Positions 1 to 7,529 of a stretch of DNA of 64,000 bases are shown here, piece by piece. This stretch comes from Proteobacteria bacterium UBA2363 (lineage in GTDB: Bacteria; Pseudomonadota; Gammaproteobacteria; Xanthomonadales; UBA2363). Position 1 is the stretch's first letter, and the number at the start of each line of letters is the position of its first letter. The stretch spans positions 1-64,000 of the forward strand of contig DDTN01000028.1 in assembly GCA_002344355.1 (NCBI GenBank), read 5' to 3'. Under the pieces are notes generated by a model that was not told the origin of the DNA, searched no databases, and was given only the letters and a program-made list of their open reading frames with translations. The translations under genes and the position numbers were made by a program.

Positions 1-110
1 GCCGGCGCCGGCGCCGGCGCGACCGGCGACGGCCTGCCCTGATCCACGAGGGGCCGCGCCTCGACGGGGCCAGCGGAGCGCGACCTGCGCCGTGGCGAGG
101 CGCGCCGCGG

Positions 111-138
111 TTGTCGCCGGGCGCCGCCGCCCTATGCT
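111..138 (+). promoter_or_regulatory. Candidate sigma70 promoter of the M14 peptidase gene
   Basis: TTGTCG at 111-116 and TATGCT at 133-138 are separated by 16 bases. They match the -35 and -10 consensus at 4 of 6 positions or close to it. The start codon chosen for the next gene lies 29 bases downstream. TATGCT recurs before other genes here (1759, 32373), which supports it as this genome's usual -10 form. There is no experimental support. Confidence 0.4.
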
Positions 139-167
139 GGGCCACCCGCCCGCCCTCGTTCGCGACG

Positions 168-1094
168 ATGACGTCCCGCTCCGGCTACCCCATCGGCACC
201 CCCGGCACGCCCTGGTCGGCGGCCGAGCGCGCCCGCTGGCTCGCCCGCCAGCACCGCCAGCGCAGCTACGCGGAGGAGGTCGAACGCGAGATCGTGAGGC
301 TGGGCGATCGCTTCGCGATCGAGGCCTACGGCGAGATCAGCCATGGCCCCCACCGCCACCAGGTGCATGCGCTGCGCAGCCGGACCTGGCGTCGGGGACT
401 GCCGACCGCCCTGGTCACCGGCGGCGTGCACGGCTACGAGACCAGCGGCGTGCACGGCGCCCTGGCGTTCCTTCGCGAGCGCGCCGGCGACTACGCCGGT
501 CGCGTCAACCTGGTGGTGGCGCCCTGCGTCAGTCCCTGGGCCTATGAGCACATCCAGCGCTGGAACGCCGATGCCGAGGACCCGAACCGCTCGTTCCGGA
601 CCGCCACGCCGGTGCCGGAGGCCGCGGCGCTGATGGCGCTGGCGACCCCCCTGCAGGACCTGCTGCTGCACATCGACCTGCACGAGACCACCGACACGGA
701 CGAGAGCGAGTTCCGACCCGCCGTCGCGGCGCGCGACGGAAAACCTTTCGAGCCCGGCAGCATTCCGGACGGCTTCTACACGGTGGGCGACAGCGCGAAT
801 CCGCAACTGGAGTTCCAGCGCGCGGTGATCGCCGCGGTGTCGCCGGTGACCCACATCGCCCCGCCCGACGACAAGGGCGAGATCATCGGCTCGCCGGTCG
901 TGGAGCACGGCGTGATCCTCTACCCGTTCAAGGCCTTGGGCCTGTGCGCAGGACTGAGCGACGCCCCGTTCACCACCACCACCGAGGTGTACCCGGACAG
1001 CCCCAGGGCCACCCCCGCCCAGTGCATCGCCGCCCAGGTCGCCGCCGTGTGCGGGGCCCTGGACCATGCGCTGGCCTCGGTCGGGCGGTACTGA
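168..1094 (+). CDS. M14-family zinc metallopeptidase (carboxypeptidase-like)
   Basis: This 308-residue protein looks like a zinc carboxypeptidase or deacylase of the M14 clan. Visible residues are an H-x-x-E zinc pair (His88, Glu91 in GGVHGYE), a DPNR substrate-binding segment (138-141), a possible third zinc ligand in DLHE (His172), and a late TEVYP segment whose Glu273 could be the catalytic glutamate. No signal peptide is seen, so it is probably cytoplasmic and may trim peptides or small acylated amino acids. The start is ATG 168. An upstream in-frame start would overlap the candidate promoter and add a low-complexity extension. The gene stands alone. The exact substrate is unknown. Confidence 0.8.
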   Translation: MTSRSGYPIGTPGTPWSAAERARWLARQHRQRSYAEEVEREIVRLGDRFAIEAYGEISHGPHRHQVHALRSRTWRRGLPTALVTGGVHGYETSGVHGALAFLRERAGDYAGRVNLVVAPCVSPWAYEHIQRWNADAEDPNRSFRTATPVPEAAALMALATPLQDLLLHIDLHETTDTDESEFRPAVAARDGKPFEPGSIPDGFYTVGDSANPQLEFQRAVIAAVSPVTHIAPPDDKGEIIGSPVVEHGVILYPFKALGLCAGLSDAPFTTTTEVYPDSPRATPAQCIAAQVAAVCGALDHALASVGRY

Positions 1095-1240
1095 CGGGCC
1101 CCGCCTAGTCGGTACCGGCGTCTCGACGATGCGCTCCGTGGATGACGTGTCGGCGTTCTGACCGAACGCGTTCGACAACCGGCAACGAGGGCGGCTGCGC
1201 GCGAATCACCGATGGCCGCTGGCGCTTCGAGCCCTTGCGG

Positions 1241-1558
1241 CTAGGACCACCATCCCGGTGGGATGGAGATGCCGTAACCGGCCAGGATGCAGGCCGCAAG
1301 GCCCACCCAGACCACCACCGCCAACAGCGCAAGCGCGCGACGCCTTCCTCGCGTCGCGATGGCAAAGGCGCATAGGGACAGCATGGCGACAGACGCCACG
1401 CCGACGACGGATGCATGTGAGCCGGCGGCCCAGCGTTCCACCGACCAACCGATGATGGCGAGGCTGCCGAGCACAAGCGTGGCGGCGCCCACCAGGAAGA
1501 GCCCTATGGCCTCGGGCAGGCAGAGCCACCAGAACCGCTGATGTGCCGGGTCGGTCAT
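1241..1558 (-). CDS. Small membrane protein, about three helices
   Basis: This 105-residue protein has three hydrophobic segments (roughly residues 10-35, 45-65 and 75-95), a short arginine cluster between the second and third, and a C-terminus ending PPGWWS. The ATG at 1558 is preceded by a good GGAGGTGAG ribosome site about 8 bases upstream, which decides the start against an earlier in-frame codon. No family is recognised. It is probably an inner-membrane protein of unknown function and it stands alone. Confidence 0.6.
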   Translation of the reverse strand: MTDPAHQRFWWLCLPEAIGLFLVGAATLVLGSLAIIGWSVERWAAGSHASVVGVASVAMLSLCAFAIATRGRRRALALLAVVVWVGLAACILAGYGISIPPGWWS

Positions 1559-1734
1559 GGAAGGACTCACCTCCAAGTCAGGCTGCGCTGCGAAACAGTG
1601 CGGGCTTGCCATGGTCGAAACTCCCCAAGGAAACCCAGCGGCGCTCCGGCATCGATTCGGTGTCGAGCCAGTATGTGGGTGAGGATCTCCAGCCGCAATC
1701 CGCCCCGATGCGCAGGCCGGAGGCGTGCCGCTGA

Positions 1735-1764
1735 ATGACGCGGATCGGGCGGGCCGGCTATGCT
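1735..1764 (+). promoter_or_regulatory. Candidate promoter for a leaderless transcript
   Basis: ATGACG (1735-1740) and TATGCT (1759-1764) are spaced by 18 bases. The start codon of the beta-helix gene at 1771 begins only 7 bases after the -10 box, where transcription would normally start. No Shine-Dalgarno sequence fits in between. The geometry therefore predicts a leaderless mRNA. Confidence 0.4.
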
Positions 1765-1770
1765 GACCGC

Positions 1771-3108
1771 ATGCCCGCTTCCGTGCTCGCAGCGCCGGTC
1801 GCGCATGGCGTCACGGGCGCCGTGCTGACGATCGTCGCGTTGCTGTGGGTTCCAGCCGGTCACGCGCGCTGGCCCGCGCAGGCGCCCGTCCTGCCGATGC
1901 CGGACCCGCAGCAGTACACCATCGTCCACGTGGCGACCGCGCAGGCGCTGGCCAATGCCTGCTGGAACCTGGCCAGCAACCGGGCCATCGTGATCGCGCC
2001 AGGCACCTACGACCTGGCGTCGGTGAGCTTCCCCAACGGCGTCGATGGAAGGCTGACCGTCGGCCGCTTCGGTGCGGCGCCGATCACCAATATCGTGATC
2101 CGGGGCGCGACCGACGATCCGCGCGATGTCGTCGTCCGGGGCGCGGGAATGCTCGATGCCCGGGTTCCCTACGGTTTCCAGCTGTTCACCGCCCGGCAGG
2201 TGACGATCGCCAACCTCAGCGTGTCGGGTGTGTTCTACCACGGCATCGGCATCGAGGGCCCGCAGGGTGCGCGCGACATCCATCTCTACAACCTGCGCGT
2301 GTCCGATGCCGGGCAGCAGTTGATCAAGGGTTCCGGGGCAGGCGCGGACGATGTGCTGGTCGAATACGTAGAGGCCTTCTATACCGAAGGTGCGGTCGCC
2401 CATCCGTATGCCAGCCCGCCCAACACCTGCTACACGAACGGCATCGACATCACCGGCGGCCACCGCTGGACCATCCGCGATTCGCTGATACGGGACATCC
2501 GTTGCCAGGACGGCAGTCTCGCCGGCCCGGCGATACTGGCCTGGCAGGGGTCGATGGACACCGTGGTGGACCGTAGCGTGATTCTCGACTCCTCCCGCGG
2601 CGTCGCGCTGGGCCTGATCGGCCCGGCCGACCACCTGCGCGGCATGGTGCGCAACACCCTGGTGCGCTGGGACGTCGGCGCAAGCTATGCCGTAGACGTC
2701 CCGCTGTACACCACCTCCCCCGACGCCAGACTGCTGCACAACACGGTCCTGACCCGCGGGCGCTACGGCAATGCCGTCGAGGTCCGCTACGCCGGCGCCA
2801 CCGGAGTGGAGGTCCATGGCAACCTTGCCGATGCCGCGATCATGCCGCGCAACGGGGCGGTACCGGTGTTGGGGCACAACGTCACTTCGGCCCAGGCCGC
2901 TTGGTTCGTCGACGCCGCCACGGGCGACCTGCGCCTGACCGCGCAGGCGACCCCGGCGCTGTCCCAGGTGGCGCGCCGCGCGGATGCCGAGCGGGACTTC
3001 ACCGGGCACATGCGCCGCTCGCCGCCGGTACTCACCGACCTGGGGGGGCTCGAGCGGCAGTCCGACACCCTCTTCGCGTCAGGGTTCGAGTCGCTGCCGC
3101 CCCGTTGA
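1771..3108 (+). CDS. Secreted right-handed beta-helix (pectate-lyase-fold) protein
   Basis: This 445-residue exported protein has an N-terminal signal peptide (hydrophobic segment at about 10-30, likely cleaved after HAR). The body shows regularly spaced short strands typical of a parallel beta-helix, with phrases such as NIVIRGATDD, DIHLYNLRVSDAG and LLHNTVLTRG. That is the Beta_helix/NosD-like family, which binds or cleaves carbohydrate polymers. No lyase catalytic residues can be assigned by eye. The extreme C-terminus reads LFASGFE followed by a short tail, a motif shared with other secreted proteins in this window. It is transcribed from its own promoter and is probably leaderless. Confidence 0.7.
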   Translation: MPASVLAAPVAHGVTGAVLTIVALLWVPAGHARWPAQAPVLPMPDPQQYTIVHVATAQALANACWNLASNRAIVIAPGTYDLASVSFPNGVDGRLTVGRFGAAPITNIVIRGATDDPRDVVVRGAGMLDARVPYGFQLFTARQVTIANLSVSGVFYHGIGIEGPQGARDIHLYNLRVSDAGQQLIKGSGAGADDVLVEYVEAFYTEGAVAHPYASPPNTCYTNGIDITGGHRWTIRDSLIRDIRCQDGSLAGPAILAWQGSMDTVVDRSVILDSSRGVALGLIGPADHLRGMVRNTLVRWDVGASYAVDVPLYTTSPDARLLHNTVLTRGRYGNAVEVRYAGATGVEVHGNLADAAIMPRNGAVPVLGHNVTSAQAAWFVDAATGDLRLTAQATPALSQVARRADAERDFTGHMRRSPPVLTDLGGLERQSDTLFASGFESLPPR

Positions 3109-3166
3109 GGCCGGCCCGGCCCGGAAGCCCCGGAGGGTCGGGACCGGGGCAACCGATCTGCCCGCC

Positions 3167-3189
3167 GAGGCGAAGGAATCTTCGTCCTC
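3167..3189. terminator. Weak hairpin between convergent genes
   Basis: GAGGCGAAG (3167-3175) can pair with CTTCG-t-CCTC (3180-3189) around a 4-base loop, with one bulged T. It lies between the converging beta-helix gene and the DUF2059-like gene. There is no T tract, so its role as a terminator is uncertain. Confidence 0.25.
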
Positions 3190-3216
3190 GCCGTGCGTCG
3201 TCGGAATACGGCCGCG

Positions 3217-4197
3217 CTAGTCGATCGTCACGCGCAGCAGCTCCCACATCAGGCCGCCGGCCATCTCCTGCTGGACCAGCTCGCCCAGACGCTCGCCACT
3301 GGCCCGGTCGGCGCGTGCCCGCGCAGCGGCGAGGGACTGCATGGCCGGCGTGTCGAAGGCCTCGGCAAGGATCGAAAGCTCGGCGCGACTGAGTTCGCGG
3401 ACCACGCGACGGACGGCGATCTGCTCCAGGTCGGCCAGCCTGATCTCGGCTTCGTAGGCGTCCAGGATCCTCTGGTACTCCGGCGGCAGTCCGGTTTCAT
3501 CCGCCGCGGCCTGAAAGGCTGTGCGCGCGCCTTCCAGGCCCATCGCCTTGCGCTCCGCGAAGACCTGGGCATGCGCAGGGTCGTGCAGGCGCAGCCAGCG
3601 CAGCGCAAGGCCGGCATGGCTGCCCGGCGCCGGCTCGCGGACCCGTGGCAGCCTGGGCGGCGCGACATCGGGGGGTCGGTCGAACACGGCGTCGATCGCG
3701 GCATCCAGATGGATGGCCTGGTCGACGGCCGCCTCGTTGATCACGACCTGACCCTTGCTGGCGTAGAGACGGCCGGCCTCGGTCTCGAGGAAAGCCGTCA
3801 GCGCATCGACCTGCCGGTCGTCGAGGTGGTCCTGCCAGGAAGCGACCATCAGGGGCTGGATGCGATCCCAGTTGAAGGTCTGCTCGAAACGGTCTGCCAG
3901 GGTCCGCAGACGGATCAGGCGCTGTTCGCGCTGGCGCCGGTCCTTGGTGCGCTCGACGCGCCGATGTGCCGCGGCCGTGCCCATGCGCGCCATGCCCCGT
4001 GCCACCTGCTCACGGTAGCCCAGCGCTTCGATCAGTCCGGCGATTCTCGCTTCACGCGCGGCGTCTGGAGCCGCCTGGCCGTCTGCGGCGAGGGCCTGGG
4101 ACGCGGCCGGCGCCAGGTCGCCGCCGGGGAGCTGCTCGGCCACCAGGGGGGCGGACAGCAGGCACAGGAAGCACATCATCAGCGGTCGGCAGGTTTG
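3217..4197 (-). CDS. Secreted DUF2059-like protein
   Basis: This 326-residue exported protein is helix-rich after a signal peptide (residues 1-24, ending in a LVAEQ-like site). The middle carries a DUF2059-like stretch: NWDRIQPLMVASWQDHL, then a segment ending ETEAGRLYASKG, the pattern in which a helix is followed by T/E-x-x-G-r-h-y. A less similar second helical half follows. DUF2059 proteins are periplasmic and of unknown function. The GTG start at 4197 is chosen because GGAGA lies 7 bases upstream. Later ATG pairs would truncate the signal peptide. It converges with the beta-helix gene. Confidence 0.6.
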   Translation of the reverse strand, partial: QTCRPLMMCFLCLLSAPLVAEQLPGGDLAPAASQALAADGQAAPDAAREARIAGLIEALGYREQVARGMARMGTAAAHRRVERTKDRRQREQRLIRLRTLADRFEQTFNWDRIQPLMVASWQDHLDDRQVDALTAFLETEAGRLYASKGQVVINEAAVDQAIHLDAAIDAVFDRPPDVAPPRLPRVREPAPGSHAGLALRWLRLHDPAHAQVFAERKAMGLEGARTAFQAAADETGLPPEYQRILDAYEAEIRLADLEQIAVRRVVRELSRAELSILAEAFDTPAMQSLAAARARADRASGERLGELVQQEMAGGLMWELLRVTID

Positions 4198-4297
4198 CAC
4201 GGGAAATTCTCCGAAGACGGGCACAGGACAGGGTTGGACCAGCGCTGGGTGTGGGCTGGGCAGGTCAGGCGCGCACAGGACGCCACATGCGCAGCGT

Positions 4298-5350
4298 TCA
4301 AGGATCGGGCGCTCCGCCGTTCCACCGACTGCCGCCGTTTTTCACCACCCAGGCATCGATCACCCGGAGATCCTCCTGGGCAGGACCCAGGTCGGTCAGT
4401 TCCGGGGGGCGGTTCGGGTGGCGGAACAGCAGATGGCCGTCGACCACGGCATGGAAGGGCGTGTCTGGCAGATGGCGCAGCTCGGAAACGCCCTCGCGCA
4501 GCACCAGCAGATCGCCCTGGTGGGCGACCACCAGAAGGTGGCCGTCGGCCAGGCCCCAGTGGCCGTCGCCCTGCCAGGACACCTGCAGGCTGAGCAGCCG
4601 GTCCTGCCTGCGAGCAGGTACGCGGTGGGCGAGGGAGCGCGGATCGACCCCGGACGATCGGCAGAGCAGGTGCAGGCGGCCGCCGGAGACGAACGCAAGG
4701 CCGATGCCGCCGCCCGACCAGAGCGGCCGGAAATCCGCCTCCAGGTCGAGCGGCACGCGCTCTCCTGCGACGTAGAGGCGGGCGCCATCGGTGGCCAGGA
4801 CATCGCTGAAGCCAGGCAGCAGGGCCAGGCGATCGGCATCGACATCGGCCAGGCGGCGAAAGAACGGGCGCTCATTCTGGAACTCGCCATACAGCGCCTG
4901 CCGGTCGTCGGCGAGGTAGTGGCGGGGCAGGTAGCGGGTCCGGTCGGGATCCAGCCCGGGCACGGCATGGCCACCGACATGGACATGGCGATGGTCCCGT
5001 GCAAACCCTGGCGCCAGGACCCGCCAGGTGGCTGGGTCGCCGGCCTCGACCTCGCGGCCCTCGAACCAGACCCGGTGGCGATCGACGGCATAGCCACCGG
5101 TCAGGGGCCTGAAGCTGGACGGGTCGGCGCCGGACATGCGCCGGCGGCCATGGGCAAGGCAGTTGCCGCCCCGGCACCAGTAGGGCTGCCCGCGCCAGTT
5201 CCGGCGGTAGTCGGGATCGGGTTCGCCGACCGGTTGCGATCCGGGAGTGACCGGCGCGGCATCGGCCTGTGGCCAGGTGGGCGCGGACGCCAAGAGCGCC
5301 GTCAGCAGGGCGCACAGGAGCGTGATCGTCGCGGCAGGTCGGGCAGGCAT
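4298..5350 (-). CDS. Secreted DKNYY-like repeat protein
   Basis: This 350-residue protein has a signal peptide (hydrophobic 8-26). The repeats have the form F-x-x-L-x-x-x-Y/F-a-x-D-x-x-x-V-x-h-x-G, for example GGYAVDRHRVWFEG and APGFARDHRHVHVGG, followed by a further YLADDRQALYG unit. This is the signature of the DKNYY family, a beta-rich repeat of unknown role found in exported proteins. One cysteine pair (YWCRGGNC) lies near residues 58-63 and may form a disulphide. The gene stands alone between two minus-strand genes. Function unknown. Confidence 0.65.
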   Translation of the reverse strand: MPARPAATITLLCALLTALLASAPTWPQADAAPVTPGSQPVGEPDPDYRRNWRGQPYWCRGGNCLAHGRRRMSGADPSSFRPLTGGYAVDRHRVWFEGREVEAGDPATWRVLAPGFARDHRHVHVGGHAVPGLDPDRTRYLPRHYLADDRQALYGEFQNERPFFRRLADVDADRLALLPGFSDVLATDGARLYVAGERVPLDLEADFRPLWSGGGIGLAFVSGGRLHLLCRSSGVDPRSLAHRVPARRQDRLLSLQVSWQGDGHWGLADGHLLVVAHQGDLLVLREGVSELRHLPDTPFHAVVDGHLLFRHPNRPPELTDLGPAQEDLRVIDAWVVKNGGSRWNGGAPDP

Positions 5351-5544
5351 GGGCGAAGCCGTGGCAGCTGTGTCGGGGAGGGTCGTCGGTCGTGTCGGGG
5401 CCGGCCGGAGGCGGCCCGCCGGGGTTGCCCTGGCTACTGCGCAGGCAGCGCGGCGAATGCCTCATTGCGCCCGTGGCCGCCGCCCGAGGACGACCGGGAC
5501 CGGGGCGCCTGGTGCCGCGCCGGCGCCGGGCGCGGCGCGCCGGG

Positions 5545-6027
5545 TCAGTCGCGGAAATTCTCGAACTGGAGCGGCAGCTCGAACTCGCCCGCCCGGAGAT
5601 GTGCGATCGCTGCCTGGAGGTCGTCGCGCTTCTTGCCGGTGACGCGCAGCTTGTCGCCCTGCACCTGTGAATCGACCTTCAGCTTTGCCGACTTGATCGC
5701 GGCGACCAGCTTCTTCGCCTGGGCCGCGTCGATGCCCTGCTTGACGGTGGCCTTCTGGCGGGCGCCGGCGAGGTTGACTTCAGGCTCGGCGATGTCCAGG
5801 CAGCGGATGTCGATCCTGCGGGCGATCAGCCGGGCCCTGAGGATGTCCTGCATCTGCTGCAACTGGAACTCGCTGGGCGCCTGCAGGGTGATCACCGGCT
5901 CGGCCAGTTCGAAGCGGGCGTCGGTGTCGCGGAAGTCGAAGCGCGTGGCCAGCTCGCGGTTGGCCTGGTCCACGGCATTGGTCAACTCGTGCTTGTCGAC
6001 CTGGGAGACGATGTCGAAGGACGGCAT
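5545..6027 (-). CDS. yajQ: YajQ-family nucleotide-binding protein
   Basis: This full-length 160-residue member of the UPF0234/YajQ family begins MPSFDIVSQVD and ends PLQFENFRD, both hallmark segments. The KQGID and KVDSQVQGDKLRVTGK stretches lie in the expected places. YajQ proteins are small cytoplasmic double-domain proteins. The Xanthomonas homologue binds cyclic di-GMP and affects virulence gene expression, whereas in other species the ligand is uncertain. A diguanylate cyclase also lies in this window (24745), but no direct link is visible. A promoter-like TACAAT sits 27 bases upstream of the start. Confidence 0.93.
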   Translation of the reverse strand: MPSFDIVSQVDKHELTNAVDQANRELATRFDFRDTDARFELAEPVITLQAPSEFQLQQMQDILRARLIARRIDIRCLDIAEPEVNLAGARQKATVKQGIDAAQAKKLVAAIKSAKLKVDSQVQGDKLRVTGKKRDDLQAAIAHLRAGEFELPLQFENFRD

Positions 6028-6054
6028 GGCGCTGGATCGTTACGGCGGCGGGCC

Positions 6055-6060
6055 ATTGTA
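6055..6060 (-). promoter_or_regulatory. Candidate -10 box of yajQ
   Basis: On the minus strand TACAAT (5 of 6 to TATAAT) lies 27 bases before the yajQ ATG. The -35 region 17 bases further up is only a weak match (CTGCCG). Confidence 0.4.
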
Positions 6061-6094
6061 GGGCCGCCGCAGGGCCTCGGCAGCGGCGGCCCGC

Positions 6095-6562
6095 TCAGGT
6101 CCGCTGCTGCCCGCGCGCCAGGCGCCGCCACAGGCGCAGGTGGCCCCAGGCCATCAGCAACACGACGACCAGCACCAGGCCCGCCAGGCCGGCCGACACC
6201 GGGAGGCTGCTGGCCGGCCAGCGGGCCGCGCCGGTCAGCGCGGTGCTGACCCACTCCAACAGCCGCAAGAGCAGCCAGAGAATGCCGAACCAGGCCACCG
6301 CCAGGGCCAGGTAGCGACCCGGGCTGGGCGGCACGGGCGTCGTCCCCGGCGACGGCGGCGCCTCGACCCTGGCCACGGCGAACCAGGGCTGGCCGACCGT
6401 CACCAGCAGCGCGGCGATCAGTCCGGCCAGGAAGTACACGTGGCCGAGGCGCTGGACGTCCAGCACCCCGCAGAAGTACAGGATCAGGTGGTAGGCCAGT
6501 ATGCCCTGGGCGACAAGCAGGAAGCGCGGGCTGGACCAGGCACGGGTTCCGGACGTTGACAT
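6095..6562 (-). CDS. Inner-membrane protein, four predicted helices
   Basis: This 155-residue protein has four hydrophobic segments, near residues 12-35, 40-60, 85-108 and 120-142. A short proline-rich loop separates the second and third, and the C-terminus is arginine-rich and presumably cytoplasmic. The ATG at 6562 is preceded by GTGGGGAT, preferred over a GTG 12 bases upstream. No family was recognised. Gene order (yajQ downstream, same strand) suggests possible co-transcription across a 67-base gap. Confidence 0.6.
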   Translation of the reverse strand: MSTSGTRAWSSPRFLLVAQGILAYHLILYFCGVLDVQRLGHVYFLAGLIAALLVTVGQPWFAVARVEAPPSPGTTPVPPSPGRYLALAVAWFGILWLLLRLLEWVSTALTGAARWPASSLPVSAGLAGLVLVVVLLMAWGHLRLWRRLARGQQRT

Positions 6563-6694
6563 GGCGATCCCCACGGATGTCTGGGTGACGGCGATGCGCG
6601 ACGCGCGCCCGTGCAGTGTGCCGCGCGATGCGTGCCCCTGCCTATCGGAAAATTCCGATGCCGATGCGCGCCGACCGTCCGCGCACGGCCGGTG

Positions 6695-7378
6695 TCAAAG
6701 GACGATCGCCTTGGCGAACGCCTGGCGCCCGGCCGCGAAACGGGCCGCCGCGTCCTGGTCGGACAGCGCTTCGGCCAGCGCCGTCACCAGTTCGTACTCG
6801 CGCGTGTCGGTGCCGGCGGCCTCGCCGGCCTCGCGAAGCCCCTGCTGGACGCCGGCGTGGACGCGGGCGATCGCGACGCTCTGCGGGTGGCCCAGACTCG
6901 GGTCGTCGGGTCGCTGGAAGGACGCCAGGCAGGCGGCATAGTCCAGGGAGTGGTAGGCGCGGCAGTTGAGCGGGCGCGCCGCATACATGCTGCAGGCGCC
7001 GGCGCCGTCGAGCAGCGGGCAGGGCAGGTTGGTGGCCGTCAGTTGCGCGCGGGGCAGGGCGCGCAGCTGCGTCGCGCTGTCCTCGATGCGGGACAGCAGC
7101 GCCGCCAGCGCCGGGCCGTCGAGTTCGGAGCGGATGTAGCTGGCCAGGGCGAACACCTCCGGGGCGGTTGCAGCGACCCGCAGATGGCAGCACAGCGCGC
7201 ATCCCCGCCGGCAGGCGGGCTGGCTGCGTACGGTCGCCGGCAGCCGGGCGAGCTGGCCGTCCAGGACCCGCAGGGCGCCACGCCGGGCGCGCTCCAGGTC
7301 GGCTGCGGCCGGGCGCACCGGCGCCGCCGCCCGTGCCGCCAGGCGTGCCTGGGTCTGCAATCGCTCGATCTCGTCCAT
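6695..7378 (-). CDS. YkgJ-family cysteine-cluster protein
   Basis: This 227-residue soluble protein has the cysteine-cluster signature of the YkgJ/CxxCxxCC family: CRRGCALCCH near residue 55, a C-P-L-L-D-G-x-G-x-C-S-M-Y segment, then RPLNCRAYHS with a final conserved Cys. Family members are thought to bind zinc or an iron-sulphur centre and have no firmly known reaction. The start at ATG 7378 (MDEIERL) is chosen because the longer alternative lacks family-like sequence. It is divergent from the antiporter gene, 151 bases away. Confidence 0.82.
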   Translation of the reverse strand: MDEIERLQTQARLAARAAAPVRPAAADLERARRGALRVLDGQLARLPATVRSQPACRRGCALCCHLRVAATAPEVFALASYIRSELDGPALAALLSRIEDSATQLRALPRAQLTATNLPCPLLDGAGACSMYAARPLNCRAYHSLDYAACLASFQRPDDPSLGHPQSVAIARVHAGVQQGLREAGEAAGTDTREYELVTALAEALSDQDAAARFAAGRQAFAKAIVL

Positions 7379-7529
7379 GGGTCCTGCGGCTGGAGGGTCG
7401 TCCGGAATGATACGGTGCCGGTCGAGGGCGGGCGTCGTCGCCGCCCTTTCCGGCGCCGCACCTGTCCAGTGATGATCGCGATCGACGCCTGCCACCCCGT
7501 TCCCCTACCACGCCCTGCCCCGGACCCGC

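Noticed and set aside
1..42. Possible C-terminal end of an upstream gene (AGAGAGATGDGLP then stop) made of GCCGGC repeats
   Set aside because: Only 13 codons are visible and they are simple-sequence repeat, so a truncated gene cannot be separated from non-coding repeat.
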